From assembly GCA_036653535.1 (NCBI GenBank), contig JAVVTR010000004.1, forward strand, positions 62,001 to 126,000: a stretch of 64,000 bases of DNA, given 5' to 3'. Under the pieces are notes generated by a model. That model was not told the DNA's origin. It worked only from the letters and a program-made list of their open reading frames with translations, and did not search any database. The translations under genes and the position numbers were made by a program. This stretch comes from JAVVTR01 sp036653535. GTDB lineage: Bacteria; Bacteroidota; Bacteroidia; Bacteroidales; P3. This document shows, one piece after another, positions 55,114 through 63,935 of this stretch. The stretch's first letter is position 1; each line of letters starts with the position of its first letter.

Positions 55114-55758
55114 TTATAATATAGAAGATATTAACTTGTGGCAAGCTATGGCAATATCTGCCAATCCAACATTTGGCAACATATAACAAGGGGTTGTGTA
55201 AATAGAATGTGCTTTGTCTACTACTACTTCCATAGAAGAAATATTCTTGGGACATGCCCCCATAGCACTTAGCTCTTGTGCTATTTCTTTATCATTACCA
55301 AGGGTAATTTCTATTCCATGTAATAACTTGGCTAAAATAATCGGAGCAATACACATAGCAGCAATAGGCTTTTGTAAAGCATAGGTGTCTTGAATAGCCT
55401 TACTCACTTGCTCATCCACCCGTAAATCCACTCCGTCCAAAGCATAAGTCGACAAATTTTTAGCTGCACCAAAGCCACCAGGTATTACTATACCATCAAA
55501 GTCAGCAGCATCGTACTTATCTAATGATTGTATTTTTCCGCGCGCAATGCGAGCCGACTCTACCAAAACATTCCGTTTTTCCTTGGTAGGTTGCCCAGTG
55601 AGATGGTTCACCACATGGTACTGCTCTTTATCGGGAGCAAAAAGTACATAATTGGCTCCCAATTGGTCTATGGCCAACAAAGTCATAAGAGCTTCTCCTA
55701 TTTCTGTTCCATCATATAGGCCACAACCAGAAAGAATTACTGCTAATTTTTTTTTCAT
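55114..55758 (-). CDS. elbB: ElbB/ DJ-1-like glyoxalase
   Basis: This 214-residue DJ-1/PfpI-superfamily protein matches ElbB, described as an isoprenoid-biosynthesis-associated glyoxalase. It begins VILSGCGLYDGTEIGEA; the nucleophile-elbow cysteine is in AAMCIAP, and IPGGFGAAKNL is conserved. Its position next to dprA is not informative. Confidence 0.9.
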   Translation of the reverse strand: MKKKLAVILSGCGLYDGTEIGEALMTLLAIDQLGANYVLFAPDKEQYHVVNHLTGQPTKEKRNVLVESARIARGKIQSLDKYDAADFDGIVIPGGFGAAKNLSTYALDGVDLRVDEQVSKAIQDTYALQKPIAAMCIAPIILAKLLHGIEITLGNDKEIAQELSAMGACPKNISSMEVVVDKAHSIYTTPCYMLPNVGLADIAIACHKLISSIL

Positions 55759-55916
55759 CTGTCCATTTCCTTATTTTTAGAAAACCGCCTATAAAACCAC
55801 CGATACGAAATATTCTTAAATCAAAAAGATTAATAAACACCATTAAATCTTTTAAACTAAAGAGCAACGAAGTCGGCGAAGTTTTACAGACGGTTTAGAG
55901 GGTTTCTTTCTCTTTT

Positions 55917-56846
55917 TTATTCTTGACCAGCCAAAAAACGTTCCACTTCAATAGCGGCCATACATCCTGTTCCGGCAGAAGTGATAGCCTGGCGATAGTG
56001 TAAATCTTGAACATCACCTGCTGCAAAAACGCCATCTACGGAAGTTTTGGTAGAACCAGGTATTGTTTTTATATAACCTGCTTCATGTAATTCCAATTTG
56101 CCTTTAAATAGGGAGGTGTTGGGTGTATGTCCAATAGCCACAAAGAAACCTGTGATATCTATTTTTTCTTCTTTTCCCGTCTTTAAATTCGTAATTAAAG
56201 CCCCATTTACCCCGCTATCATCTCCCAAAATTTCTTTAGTAACATGATTCCACAACATTTCTATTTTTGGATTATCTGCAACTCTCTTTTGCATTGCTTT
56301 AGATGCTCTTAATTGATCACGACGAACAATCATATAAACTTTACTACATAAATTGGTTAAGTAACAAGCCTCTTCTGCTGCCGTATCCCCGCCTCCAACT
56401 ACTGCTACCTCTTGATTTTTATAGAAAAAACCATCACAGGTAGCACAAGCAGATACACCTTGTCCATTAAATTTTTTCTCTGATTCCAAACCCAACCAAT
56501 TGGCGGAGGCACCAGTGGCGATAATCACACTTTCTGCTAAAATCTCTTCCTTTTCATCCACCGTTATTTTAAAAGGACGTTTAGAAAAATCCACATTCGT
56601 AACGGTTCCACCTCTTATATCCGTATTGAAACGCAAAGCTTGTTGACGTAAATCTTTCATCAAATCCGGACCGGAAATTCCCTGTGGATAACCCGGAAAA
56701 TTTTCCACTTCGGTAGTAATGGTTAGCTGGCCCCCAGGCTGAATTCCCTCCAATAACACTGGCTTTAAATCCGCACGAGCAGTATAAATAGCAGCCGTAT
56801 ATCCAGCAGGTCCTGAACCAATAATCAAACATCTTACTTTTTCCAT
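55917..56846 (-). CDS. trxB: Thioredoxin reductase
   Basis: TrxB reduces thioredoxin with NADPH. From the ATG at 56846 (309 residues) it has the FAD motif IIGSGPAGYTAAIY (8-21), redox pair Cys134-Cys137 in SACATCDG, and the NADPH motif VVGGGDTAAEEA. The frame is open to 56885, but MEKVRCLIIG is the family start. LysE-like ends 104 nt upstream. Confidence 0.95.
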   Translation of the reverse strand: MEKVRCLIIGSGPAGYTAAIYTARADLKPVLLEGIQPGGQLTITTEVENFPGYPQGISGPDLMKDLRQQALRFNTDIRGGTVTNVDFSKRPFKITVDEKEEILAESVIIATGASANWLGLESEKKFNGQGVSACATCDGFFYKNQEVAVVGGGDTAAEEACYLTNLCSKVYMIVRRDQLRASKAMQKRVADNPKIEMLWNHVTKEILGDDSGVNGALITNLKTGKEEKIDITGFFVAIGHTPNTSLFKGKLELHEAGYIKTIPGSTKTSVDGVFAAGDVQDLHYRQAITSAGTGCMAAIEVERFLAGQE

Positions 56847-56950
56847 TATTTTATATTGTTTAAGTTTTATACATCTAATCCGCATCTTCGCTTAGAATGC
56901 TTTTTATAATTTTCTCCTCTAATGTCAACCTCCGATGTCACCCTCCAAAT

Positions 56951-57628
56951 TTACACTCCTCCAAAAAAATTCACATTTCCACCGAAACTCACGTGAAATA
57001 TAGCAGCAATCAACAAATAGAATCCAAAGGCGCCTAATAATATCCCAACTACTTTATTCACAATTCCTACTGTTTTTACTGTAATAAATTGCTTTATTTT
57101 ATTTGCAATAAATGCTTTAATTAAATCTGTGGATAAAACTACTAACAAAGCAGATAGAAAAAACGCAATAACATGTATGTGCTTTACTACCCCATCTTCG
57201 GTATACTGAGCCGTAATAATTCCAACCCAAAACAACCAAAAAAGCCAAGTGGCCGGATTGGCCATATTCATAAAAAAACCTTTTACAAAATAAGTCCAAT
57301 TAGAGGGAAGTTTCAATTCTTCACTGTCTTCTATTTTTTTGGCTAAATTTATTTTCTTTCTAAAAGTGTATATTCCTATACCTATCAACACAGCGCCCCC
57401 TATCAGACCAATAATATGCTTAGCCTCCGGTTGTGTAAATAAACGTGCAGCACCCAAAAAAGAAATAGACACCAAAAAAGAATCACTGATAAAAACGCCA
57501 AAAGCAAAACGCATAGCTGGATAAAAACCTCTTTCCAAACTTGTTTGTAATAAACAAAAAAACGCCGGCCCAAACAATAAAGCTAATCCTAATCCTAATA
57601 CGATGCCTTCCAAACATGCCTTCCACAT
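56951..57628 (-). CDS. LysE-family exporter
   Basis: The 225-residue protein has about six membrane segments and the LysE/RhtB start LEGIVLGLGLALLFGPAFFCLLQTSLERG. Members export amino acids or similar small metabolites. It starts 5 nt after the GH3-like gene ends, so the two are very probably co-transcribed. Its substrate is unknown. Confidence 0.87.
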   Translation of the reverse strand: MWKACLEGIVLGLGLALLFGPAFFCLLQTSLERGFYPAMRFAFGVFISDSFLVSISFLGAARLFTQPEAKHIIGLIGGAVLIGIGIYTFRKKINLAKKIEDSEELKLPSNWTYFVKGFFMNMANPATWLFWLFWVGIITAQYTEDGVVKHIHVIAFFLSALLVVLSTDLIKAFIANKIKQFITVKTVGIVNKVVGILLGAFGFYLLIAAIFHVSFGGNVNFFGGV

Positions 57629-57633
57629 AAATA

Positions 57634-59202
57634 CTACTGCTTTTTATATTCTTTTACAAAGCTCAACCATTCCTCCGCTTTGCTTCCTTTCAACACTCTA
57701 AGAAATTTATTTTGTGCTCCCTCCTTACCCATTTTACGCATATACGCATAAAAAACCTCTGTAGGTAATACTTCTACACTTATTTTACGAATAGCTTCTA
57801 ATCTTTCCACTCTATAATCATCATTCAGAGTTTTTAGATATTCATCTATACAAGAAGAAGCATCTTTTTCATCCAAGGGTTCATCACAACCCAAAAACCA
57901 ACGATGAGCAAACATTCCATCACATTCCACTCCTAAAACGGTATATTCCAAAATACCAACTCCTTTTTCTTCTCCCAGCATCCGTACCGCATGATTCATA
58001 TTATCCACCGATAAATGTTCACCACAAATACTCAAATAAGATTTGGTCCTTCCGGTAATAATAATTTCATGTCTTTCTATAGATGTGAATTTTATGGTAT
58101 CCCCTATCAAATAGCGCCATGCTCCCGAACATGTAGAAATAAGCAATGCATATTCTTTTCCCTGTTCCACCTCATCTATAAAAAGTGTCTTTGGTTTATC
58201 TACCATATTTCCACTTTCATCGAAATTCTGCTCGTTAAACGGTATAAATTCAAAAAAAATTCCATTATCCAAAACCAATTCCATAGCAGAGGTATTGGGA
58301 CGGTTTTGAAAAGCTAAAAATCCTTCCGAAGCTAAATAGGTTTCCATATAGGCCAAAGGATGGGCCAATAATTTTTCAAAACTTTTCCGATATGGTTCAA
58401 AAGAAACGCCCCCATGCACATATATTTCCAAATTAGGCCATATATCATGAATGTTGTTTAAATTATATCGTTCTATTATTTTTTGCAACAAAATCTGTAG
58501 CCATGCAGGAACCCCTACTATAGCTGCTATATCCCATTCTGGAGCTTTTTTAATAATTTCTTCCAGTTTCGTAGGCCAATCTCTTTCTTTGGAAATACGA
58601 CGTCCTGGCTTATAAAAATATTCAAACCAAAATGGCAAATTTCCGGTAGTAATTCCCGATAAGTCGCCAGCATAATAAGTTCCATTATATTGCAAATGCG
58701 TACTTCCTCCCAACATTAAGGCTCCTTTCTCATATAGCTCGTTAGGAAAATCGTATTTGGCCAATGAAAATAACTGACGAGTACTGGTTTTACGAATAGC
58801 TTTAACCATCTCGTTAGTAACGGGAATGTATTTACTGGTAGCACCCGAAGTCCCAGAACTTAATGCAAAATATTTAATTTTACCCGGCCAGGAAATAAAA
58901 GTCTCTCCATGCAAACAACGATCCCACCATTGCACAAACATTTTATCATAATCAAATACAGGTACACTCTCTTTAAAAGCCTTACGAAAATCTTGCTGTT
59001 GAAGAATACACTTAAATTTGTAAGCTTCTCCAAAATGAGTTTCCGAAGCTTTTACTAATAATTTTTTCAATTCTCGATTTTGTGATTTTTTAGGATCTTG
59101 AACATGAAAAAAATTAATAATAGGAATTTTTTTATTACGTATTTCTATAGCTTCTTTTAAAATAGAACCTATAATATTAATTTTCTGCTTTTCTTTCGGC
59201 AT
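57634..59202 (-). CDS. GH3-like acyl-acid amido synthetase
   Basis: A 522-residue member of the GH3 superfamily, named for plant enzymes that adenylate an acyl acid and join it to an amino acid. The ATP-binding motif is LSSGTSGATSKYIPV; YLIGDTIKF and TGRTKSYLSICGEHLS are the other adenylation motifs. No phosphopantetheine carrier domain is present. Bacterial functions are poorly known. A TATATTTG element lies 20 nt upstream and a LysE exporter follows after 5 nt. Confidence 0.88.
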   Translation of the reverse strand: MPKEKQKINIIGSILKEAIEIRNKKIPIINFFHVQDPKKSQNRELKKLLVKASETHFGEAYKFKCILQQQDFRKAFKESVPVFDYDKMFVQWWDRCLHGETFISWPGKIKYFALSSGTSGATSKYIPVTNEMVKAIRKTSTRQLFSLAKYDFPNELYEKGALMLGGSTHLQYNGTYYAGDLSGITTGNLPFWFEYFYKPGRRISKERDWPTKLEEIIKKAPEWDIAAIVGVPAWLQILLQKIIERYNLNNIHDIWPNLEIYVHGGVSFEPYRKSFEKLLAHPLAYMETYLASEGFLAFQNRPNTSAMELVLDNGIFFEFIPFNEQNFDESGNMVDKPKTLFIDEVEQGKEYALLISTCSGAWRYLIGDTIKFTSIERHEIIITGRTKSYLSICGEHLSVDNMNHAVRMLGEEKGVGILEYTVLGVECDGMFAHRWFLGCDEPLDEKDASSCIDEYLKTLNDDYRVERLEAIRKISVEVLPTEVFYAYMRKMGKEGAQNKFLRVLKGSKAEEWLSFVKEYKKQ

Positions 59203-59221
59203 TTAGAAACAATTTAAGGTG

Positions 59222-59229
59222 CAAATATA
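59222..59229 (-). promoter_or_regulatory. Candidate -7 element of the GH3-LysE unit
   Basis: The minus strand reads TATATTTGCACC, matching TAnnTTTG, 20 nt before the GH3 ATG. No -33 TTTG is seen. Confidence 0.5.
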
Positions 59230-59319
59230 AGTAATTTATGTTTAATTTGTAATAGGACATCCTTATTAGTCTATTTTCTTAATTTTATCCTATTTTTTAA
59301 TATAAAAACATATCTAATG

Positions 59320-59350
59320 TTGTTTTTTCTACAATTATTTTCTACTTTTG
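59320..59350 (+). promoter_or_regulatory. Promoter of tRNA-Arg
   Basis: TTG (59320-59322) and TACTTTTG (59343-59350) are 20 nt apart. The start would be within about 30 nt of the tRNA. Confidence 0.7.
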
Positions 59351-59384
59351 CAAACTCGTTTTCTACATAGAAAATAAAAAAAAT

Positions 59385-59458
59385 GGCCTCGTAGCTCAAC
59401 TGAATAGAGTATCTGACTACGGATCAGAAGGTTGAAGGTTTGAATCCTTCCGGGGTCA
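59385..59458 (+). tRNA. tRNA-Arg (anticodon ACG)
   Basis: A 74-nt cloverleaf: acceptor GGCCTCG with CGGGGTC (three G-T pairs), D arm GCTC...GAGT, anticodon stem TCTGA/TCAGA around loop CTACGGA, giving ACG, and T arm GAAGG-TTTGAAT-CCTTC. CCA is not encoded. It is the expected substrate of TadA, encoded 6.5 kb upstream. Confidence 0.93.
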
Positions 59459-59462
59459 CAAG

Positions 59463-59503
59463 AAAAAAGCACTTACAATAAATTGTAGGTGCTTTTTATT
59501 TTT
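59463..59503 (+). terminator. Terminator of tRNA-Arg
   Basis: AAAAAGCACTTACAAT pairs with ATTGTAGGTGCTTTTT around a very short loop, followed by T-rich sequence. The arm AAAAAAGCACTTAC matches the tRNA-Pro terminator. Confidence 0.85.
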
Positions 59504-59577
59504 GGTGCAAGCCATGTTAAAATAAGTTTTGTATTTTTCGATTCGTCTACCAAGAAACTTTTTGAGATAGTATCAAT

Positions 59578-59612
59578 AAAAAGAGAGACCCAAGGCCTCT
59601 CTTTTTATTTTT
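59578..59612. terminator. Bidirectional terminator between tRNA-Arg and katA
   Basis: AAAAAGAGAG (59578-59587) pairs with CTCTCTTTTT (59597-59606), giving T runs on both strands. It immediately follows the katA stop. Confidence 0.75.
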
Positions 59613-61052
59613 TTATAAATTTAATCCCAATTTTTGAGCAATCGCAGTTCCGCAATTTGTATCGGCAAGCATGAAATTAGCAATGGCTCGTTTTTGAATT
59701 TCGACGGGCACTCCTTCCATAGAAGCAACCACATTAGAAGTTAAGCGATCTTGTTCCTCTTGGGACAAAAGACGATAGAGATCCCCCGCTTGGGAATAGT
59801 AATCGGTATCGGCACGATGATCATAATTCCAAGCCTCTCCTTCTAAGGGCAGTGGTGGGTCTATCAAAGTCCGATTATCTTCGGATCCAGAAAAACTATT
59901 CGGTTGATAATTTGTTTCTGCTCCTCCATTCATTTCTAAAGCCATGAATCCGTCTCGATGATGATTAGATACAGGACAATGGGGCATATTGACGGGCAGA
60001 CTTGCAAAATTTGCACCTAAACGATACCGATGGGCATCCCCATAAGCAAATAAACGTCCTTGTAGCATTTTGTCTGGCGAAAAACCAATACCAGGCACTA
60101 CATTGGCCGGATTAAAAGCAGCTTGTTCTACTTGTGCAAAATAATTTTCCGGATTTTTGTTTAATTCCAAAACACCGACTTCAATAAGTGGGTATTCTTT
60201 ATGGGACCACACTTTCGTTAAATCGAAAGGATTTTGTTTGTGATTTTTTGCTTGTTCTTCTGTCATAATTTGAACACACATTTTCCAACGAGGAAAATCG
60301 CCTTTTTCTATATGTTCAAACAAATCTCTTTGCGAATATTCTCTATCGGTACCTACTATTTTTTCAGCTTCCGCATTGGTGAAATTATGAATACCCTGCA
60401 TCGTTTTAAAATGGAATTTTACCCAATGGCGAATTCCTTCCTTATTGATAAAACTAAAGGTATGGCTACCAAAACCATGCATGGAACGTAAATTTTGAGG
60501 AATACCTCTATCCGACATCAAAATCATTACTTGATGTAAGGTTTCTGGTGAAAGCGACCAAAAATCCCATGCGGCAGTAGCACTACGCAAATTCGTTTTA
60601 GGATCTCGTTTTTGAGTGTGTATAAAATCGGGGAATTTAAGTGGATCTTTGATAAAGAATACGGGGGTGTTATTCCCAACTAAATCCCAATTGCCTTCTT
60701 CGGTATAAAATTTGATCGCAAAACCCCGTACATCTCGTTCCGTATCGGCCGCTCCACGCTCTCCAGCCACGGTAGAAAAACGGAGTAGTAAATCGGTTTT
60801 CTTTCCAATAGTAGAAAAAATAGCCGCTTTGGTATATTGGGTAATATCTCCCGTTATTGTCAAGGTTCCAAATGCAGCAGTTCCTTTTGCATGCACTACA
60901 CGCTCAGGAATACGTTCTCGATTAAAGTGACCTAATTTTTCCATAAGCCACACATTTTGCATTAGAGCAGGACCGCGTTCTCCAGCGGTTTGAATATTCT
61001 GATTTTCGGATACTGGCGCACCTGCGGCAGTAGTCATTTTTTTCTTTTCCAT
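59613..61052 (-). CDS. katA: Catalase, heme-dependent
   Basis: A 479-residue small-subunit clade 3-like catalase that degrades hydrogen peroxide. The active-site histidine is in RVVHAKGTAAFG, the asparagine in VGNNTPVFFIKD and the heme-ligand tyrosine in RLFAYGDAHRYRLG. It suggests exposure to oxygen. Its upstream region has a TATTTTTG element and a direct repeat. Confidence 0.97.
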   Translation of the reverse strand: MEKKKMTTAAGAPVSENQNIQTAGERGPALMQNVWLMEKLGHFNRERIPERVVHAKGTAAFGTLTITGDITQYTKAAIFSTIGKKTDLLLRFSTVAGERGAADTERDVRGFAIKFYTEEGNWDLVGNNTPVFFIKDPLKFPDFIHTQKRDPKTNLRSATAAWDFWSLSPETLHQVMILMSDRGIPQNLRSMHGFGSHTFSFINKEGIRHWVKFHFKTMQGIHNFTNAEAEKIVGTDREYSQRDLFEHIEKGDFPRWKMCVQIMTEEQAKNHKQNPFDLTKVWSHKEYPLIEVGVLELNKNPENYFAQVEQAAFNPANVVPGIGFSPDKMLQGRLFAYGDAHRYRLGANFASLPVNMPHCPVSNHHRDGFMALEMNGGAETNYQPNSFSGSEDNRTLIDPPLPLEGEAWNYDHRADTDYYSQAGDLYRLLSQEEQDRLTSNVVASMEGVPVEIQKRAIANFMLADTNCGTAIAQKLGLNL

Positions 61053-61111
61053 ATCTTTGGTTATTTAATAAAAACCATCCCTATAAGGATTGTGTTTTTC
61101 ATTTTAGGTAC

Positions 61112-61119
61112 CAAAAATA
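61112..61119 (-). promoter_or_regulatory. Candidate -7 element of katA
   Basis: The minus strand reads TATTTTTG, matching TAnnTTTG, 60 nt before the katA ATG and just downstream (minus sense) of a direct repeat. Confidence 0.45.
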
Positions 61120-61128
61120 ATAAAAATT

Positions 61129-61169
61129 AACAAACAATAAAAAACATACTGAACAAACAATAAAAACAT
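61129..61169. repeat. Direct repeat upstream of katA
   Basis: AACAAACAATAAAAAACAT (61129-61147) and AACAAACAATAAAAACAT (61152-61169) differ by one A and have a 23-nt period. They sit just upstream of the katA -7 element and could bind a regulator, or be AT-rich duplication. Confidence 0.6.
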
Positions 61170-61179
61170 CCAAAACAAA

Positions 61180-61610
61180 CACTCTATCCACCTTAGATTT
61201 TACCCAATATTTAGGTAAATAGCATGTACCTGCTCGTTTCGACCACAAATTAGAACACAATATATCTAGCTATTCTTTACCAAAAAATGGGATAATAAAA
61301 GTGATACATTCCGCTTGTCTCTACAATTTTCAAGAACAGTATAAAACCGCTATGATCAAGGCCAAATAAGTTGGATATAGCGGAAGCAGGTAAATGGAAA
61401 GCAGCTTTTTCCCTTTGGTTTTATGCCAATTATTATATATTTGAATTAGGCGAAAACTATGAATATGCAGTCGTTGGAAGTTTTTCTCCAAATTATCTTT
61501 GAATACTTTCTATAACCAAAACGATGTATCAATCTATACTTGATGGTATTGGGTACTGCTTAGGCAAAAGAGTCTATGAGATTTCAAAATTTATTTTTAT
61601 GACTCAATCG
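61180..61610 (+). pseudogene. Lipocalin (Blc-like) remnant
   Basis: Plus-strand frames recover a bacterial lipocalin, but the gene is broken. The first part (TLDFTQYLGK, then ARFDHKLEHN) has TAG at 61220 in place of the Trp of GKWY. TAA at 61367 and a frameshift near it separate this from the second part (AAFSLWFYANYYIFELGENYEYAVVGS). That part has TGA at 61500 in place of the Trp of YLWILS, then ends near SKFIFMTQS. No start codon is recognisable. Lipocalins of this type bind lipids at the outer membrane. Confidence 0.75.
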
Positions 61611-61724
61611 GTTTTAGAAATATTCACACAACTATTCCATATTCGAATAAACATATAAATTATTCGATGATGAGCAAAATTTTGCCATTATTAGAAGTGG
61701 ATGTATCATTTTTTGTGATTTTTG

Positions 61725-61732
61725 TATTTTTG
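61725..61732 (+). promoter_or_regulatory. Relic promoter before the DUF21 fragment
   Basis: TATTTTTGCAG matches TAnnTTTG, 27 nt before the ATG of the broken HlyC/CorC gene. It may still be active although the gene is not. Confidence 0.4.
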
Positions 61733-61758
61733 CAGAAAACAATATAGTATAGCACTAA

Positions 61759-61965
61759 ATGGAAGATTTTTTTATAATTATAGCTTTAATTTTCCTAAAT
61801 GGCTTATTTGCAATGTCGGAAATTGCATTAATATCAGCACGAAAAACGAGTTTATCCAATGATGCAAACAAAGGGAATAAATCGGCTCAATGTGCGCTAA
61901 AATATCTTTGGTTTCTTAAAAAAAAATTTAAGCATTCATTGCATCCACTTTATAGCCGCATTTAA
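61759..61965 (+). pseudogene. Truncated HlyC/CorC (DUF21) transporter fragment
   Basis: The first 50 or so codons (FLNGLFAMSEIALISARKT, then NKGNKSAQCALK) match the N-terminus of DUF21/CNNM magnesium-exporter proteins, normally above 400 residues. The reading then diverges into unrelated sequence and ends after 68 codons. No CBS or CorC-C domain follows. It is a 5' fragment of a lost gene. Confidence 0.7.
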
Positions 61966-61967
61966 CA

Positions 61968-63583
61968 ATGAAGAAAAAATACATTCGATACAACTATTTA
62001 TTGCTTATTTTGCTAAGCATTGTGGCCATTTTACAATTATTGCCTTTTTAAAAAATTAATATCTGTTCAGGTGATGATCTCGAATATTACACGGCTGTAC
62101 TTTCTAGTGAAAATCCAACTGAAAGAGCTTGGATATATGCCAAAGGACAAGGACGTTTTTTCTCAATTTTCAATTGTTGGCAATCTGCTTTGGCTTATAT
62201 GGGCAATAATATTGTACTCTCGAAAAGTTTACAATATGGTTTTATTTTACTAAATATTATTTTATTGGGAATCTTACTAAAACGTGTTTTTTAATCCAAT
62301 TGGGTAGCCTATTTATTTGTGCTTTGTATGCTAGCCTTCCTTCCCATTAGCCCATATACAAATCCTTTTATTTGTTATCCCCTATTGTTTTCTGTGCATT
62401 TTCCCATTTTCTTAGGTTCTTTACTCTTTTTGTGCCATTATTTCAAAACTCGAACCTCTATTTATTTGTACCTGTCTGGACTTTTTTATTTTATAGCTCT
62501 ATTGAATTATGAAGTCTATGTGGTATTTATTATTATCCCCCTCCTATTGATTGTTTTCAATAATTTTCAAACTCTTGAATTCGCTTTTAAAACAAGTCAA
62601 AAACAAGATAAAAAACATTTTACGCATTTATTTTCTAAAAAAACTCTCTTAAATTCTCTTGCGTATATAGTTCCACTTGTTATTTACTTAATTTGCTATT
62701 GGGGATTCCGACAAATATATCCTTCCGACTATGAAGGAAGCAGTTTATCAAATAATTTTTCTATATCCAAAGCCCTGCAAATTCTTATCAATTTCAATAA
62801 AACAACACTACCAGGCTATGTTTTTTTCTCAAAAATAGATCTTGTAAAAAACTACTTTCCTTTACTTAAAACACATTCTTTATTTTTTGTAGGGATTACT
62901 CTCAAAAGCATCCTCATTTTATTTCTATTACACCAATTATTAATACACATCAAACCAATTTCTTACCGCAAATTAAGTATGGGCATTACACTCTCTTTTA
63001 TGGCTTTATTCCTTCCTCATATCTTATTGTCCGTTACCGAAAAATACCAAATGTATGCGACTTCTTTCAAAGGTTATGTTAGCTCTTATTGGAGTTTCTT
63101 TGCTATGGCCTGTTTTATCTGTTTTATACTAATTGGTATTCACCAATATATAAAGCCCACAAATCTCTTAAAATCTCATTTTTAGGCGTTCTTTATACGG
63201 TTTTTATAAGTATTTCCATACTCACTTCTATCTGTAACGAATGCCTTAGTAAAGACTATCAATTGTCCAATACACGACTAAATGCAGTGGCCGTTTTTTG
63301 CGCATCCGAACAAGGTAAAACACTAAAAGCACATAGCCTCTTATATGCACCTTCTTTATGGGAAACCTCTTCCATATATGGAGCGGGGCTTACTTCTATA
63401 CATACAGAAACTTGTTTCCAAAATTATATGCAAGCCCTATTACAGCGTCCTGTATTTGTGTGTAGAACAGAGGAAAAAATAATAGAATATCAATTGAGCT
63501 ATCCACTAGCTGAAATCTTTCATTTACATTTTGTTGAAGATACGATAAACCTTAGAGGGGAATTAATCTGTCTTCCGAATTAA
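61968..63583 (+). pseudogene. Broken polytopic membrane protein, glycosyltransferase-like
   Basis: From ATG 61968 one frame runs to 63185, interrupted by TAA at 62049 and 62292 (codons 28 and 109). A second frame, overlapping from 63089 and continuing to the stop at 63583, looks like the rest of the protein after a frameshift. Conceptually it would be a roughly 530-residue protein with about ten hydrophobic segments. SGDDLEYYTAV near the N-terminus, followed by GQGRFFSIF, is reminiscent of GT-C or DUF6056-like sugar-transfer proteins. The family is not certain. Confidence 0.65.
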
Positions 63584-63935
63584 TATTTTCGATCAAGAAT
63601 GAATGTTTACAGTGCTTGTCGGTCGATTTACAGTGAAACCGTGCATGTGAGTACTTATACTCAACTTGATTATAGCCTTTTCTTGCCCTCAGACACCCGC
63701 TTATTACTCGCCTGTACATAGCTCAAATTTGTGTTTTGGCTTTGCTTCTGCTTAACGCAATCTTTCTAAAAAAATGGTAGAATACAAACGCACCCCACTG
63801 CTCAAAAAATACATATAAAATGCAACTATTTTATTTTTGCAAACTATTTGTAAACATCACATACTACCTGTTATTCAAAAAAATGTTTACACAAAATTTA
63901 AAACACTGCCACTACCTTTTCAAGTCCTCATTTAT
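63584..63935. other. Gap without a gene
   Basis: I see no plausible gene here. The stretch holds a TATTTTTG match (63832-63839), two direct copies of TTTACAGTG (63606 and 63627) and the inverted repeat at 63849. Confidence 0.5.
63849..63891. repeat. 9-bp inverted repeat
   Basis: TGTAAACAT (63849-63857) and ATGTTTACA (63883-63891) are perfect inverses around a 25-nt spacer. ATGTTTACA also occurs at 63603. It could be an operator or a relic end of an inserted element. Confidence 0.5.

Noticed and set aside
61968..63185. Reassignment or readthrough of TAA as an explanation for the broken membrane gene
   Set aside because: TAA ends many intact genes in the window, and neighbouring loci are also broken by TAG, TGA and frameshifts.
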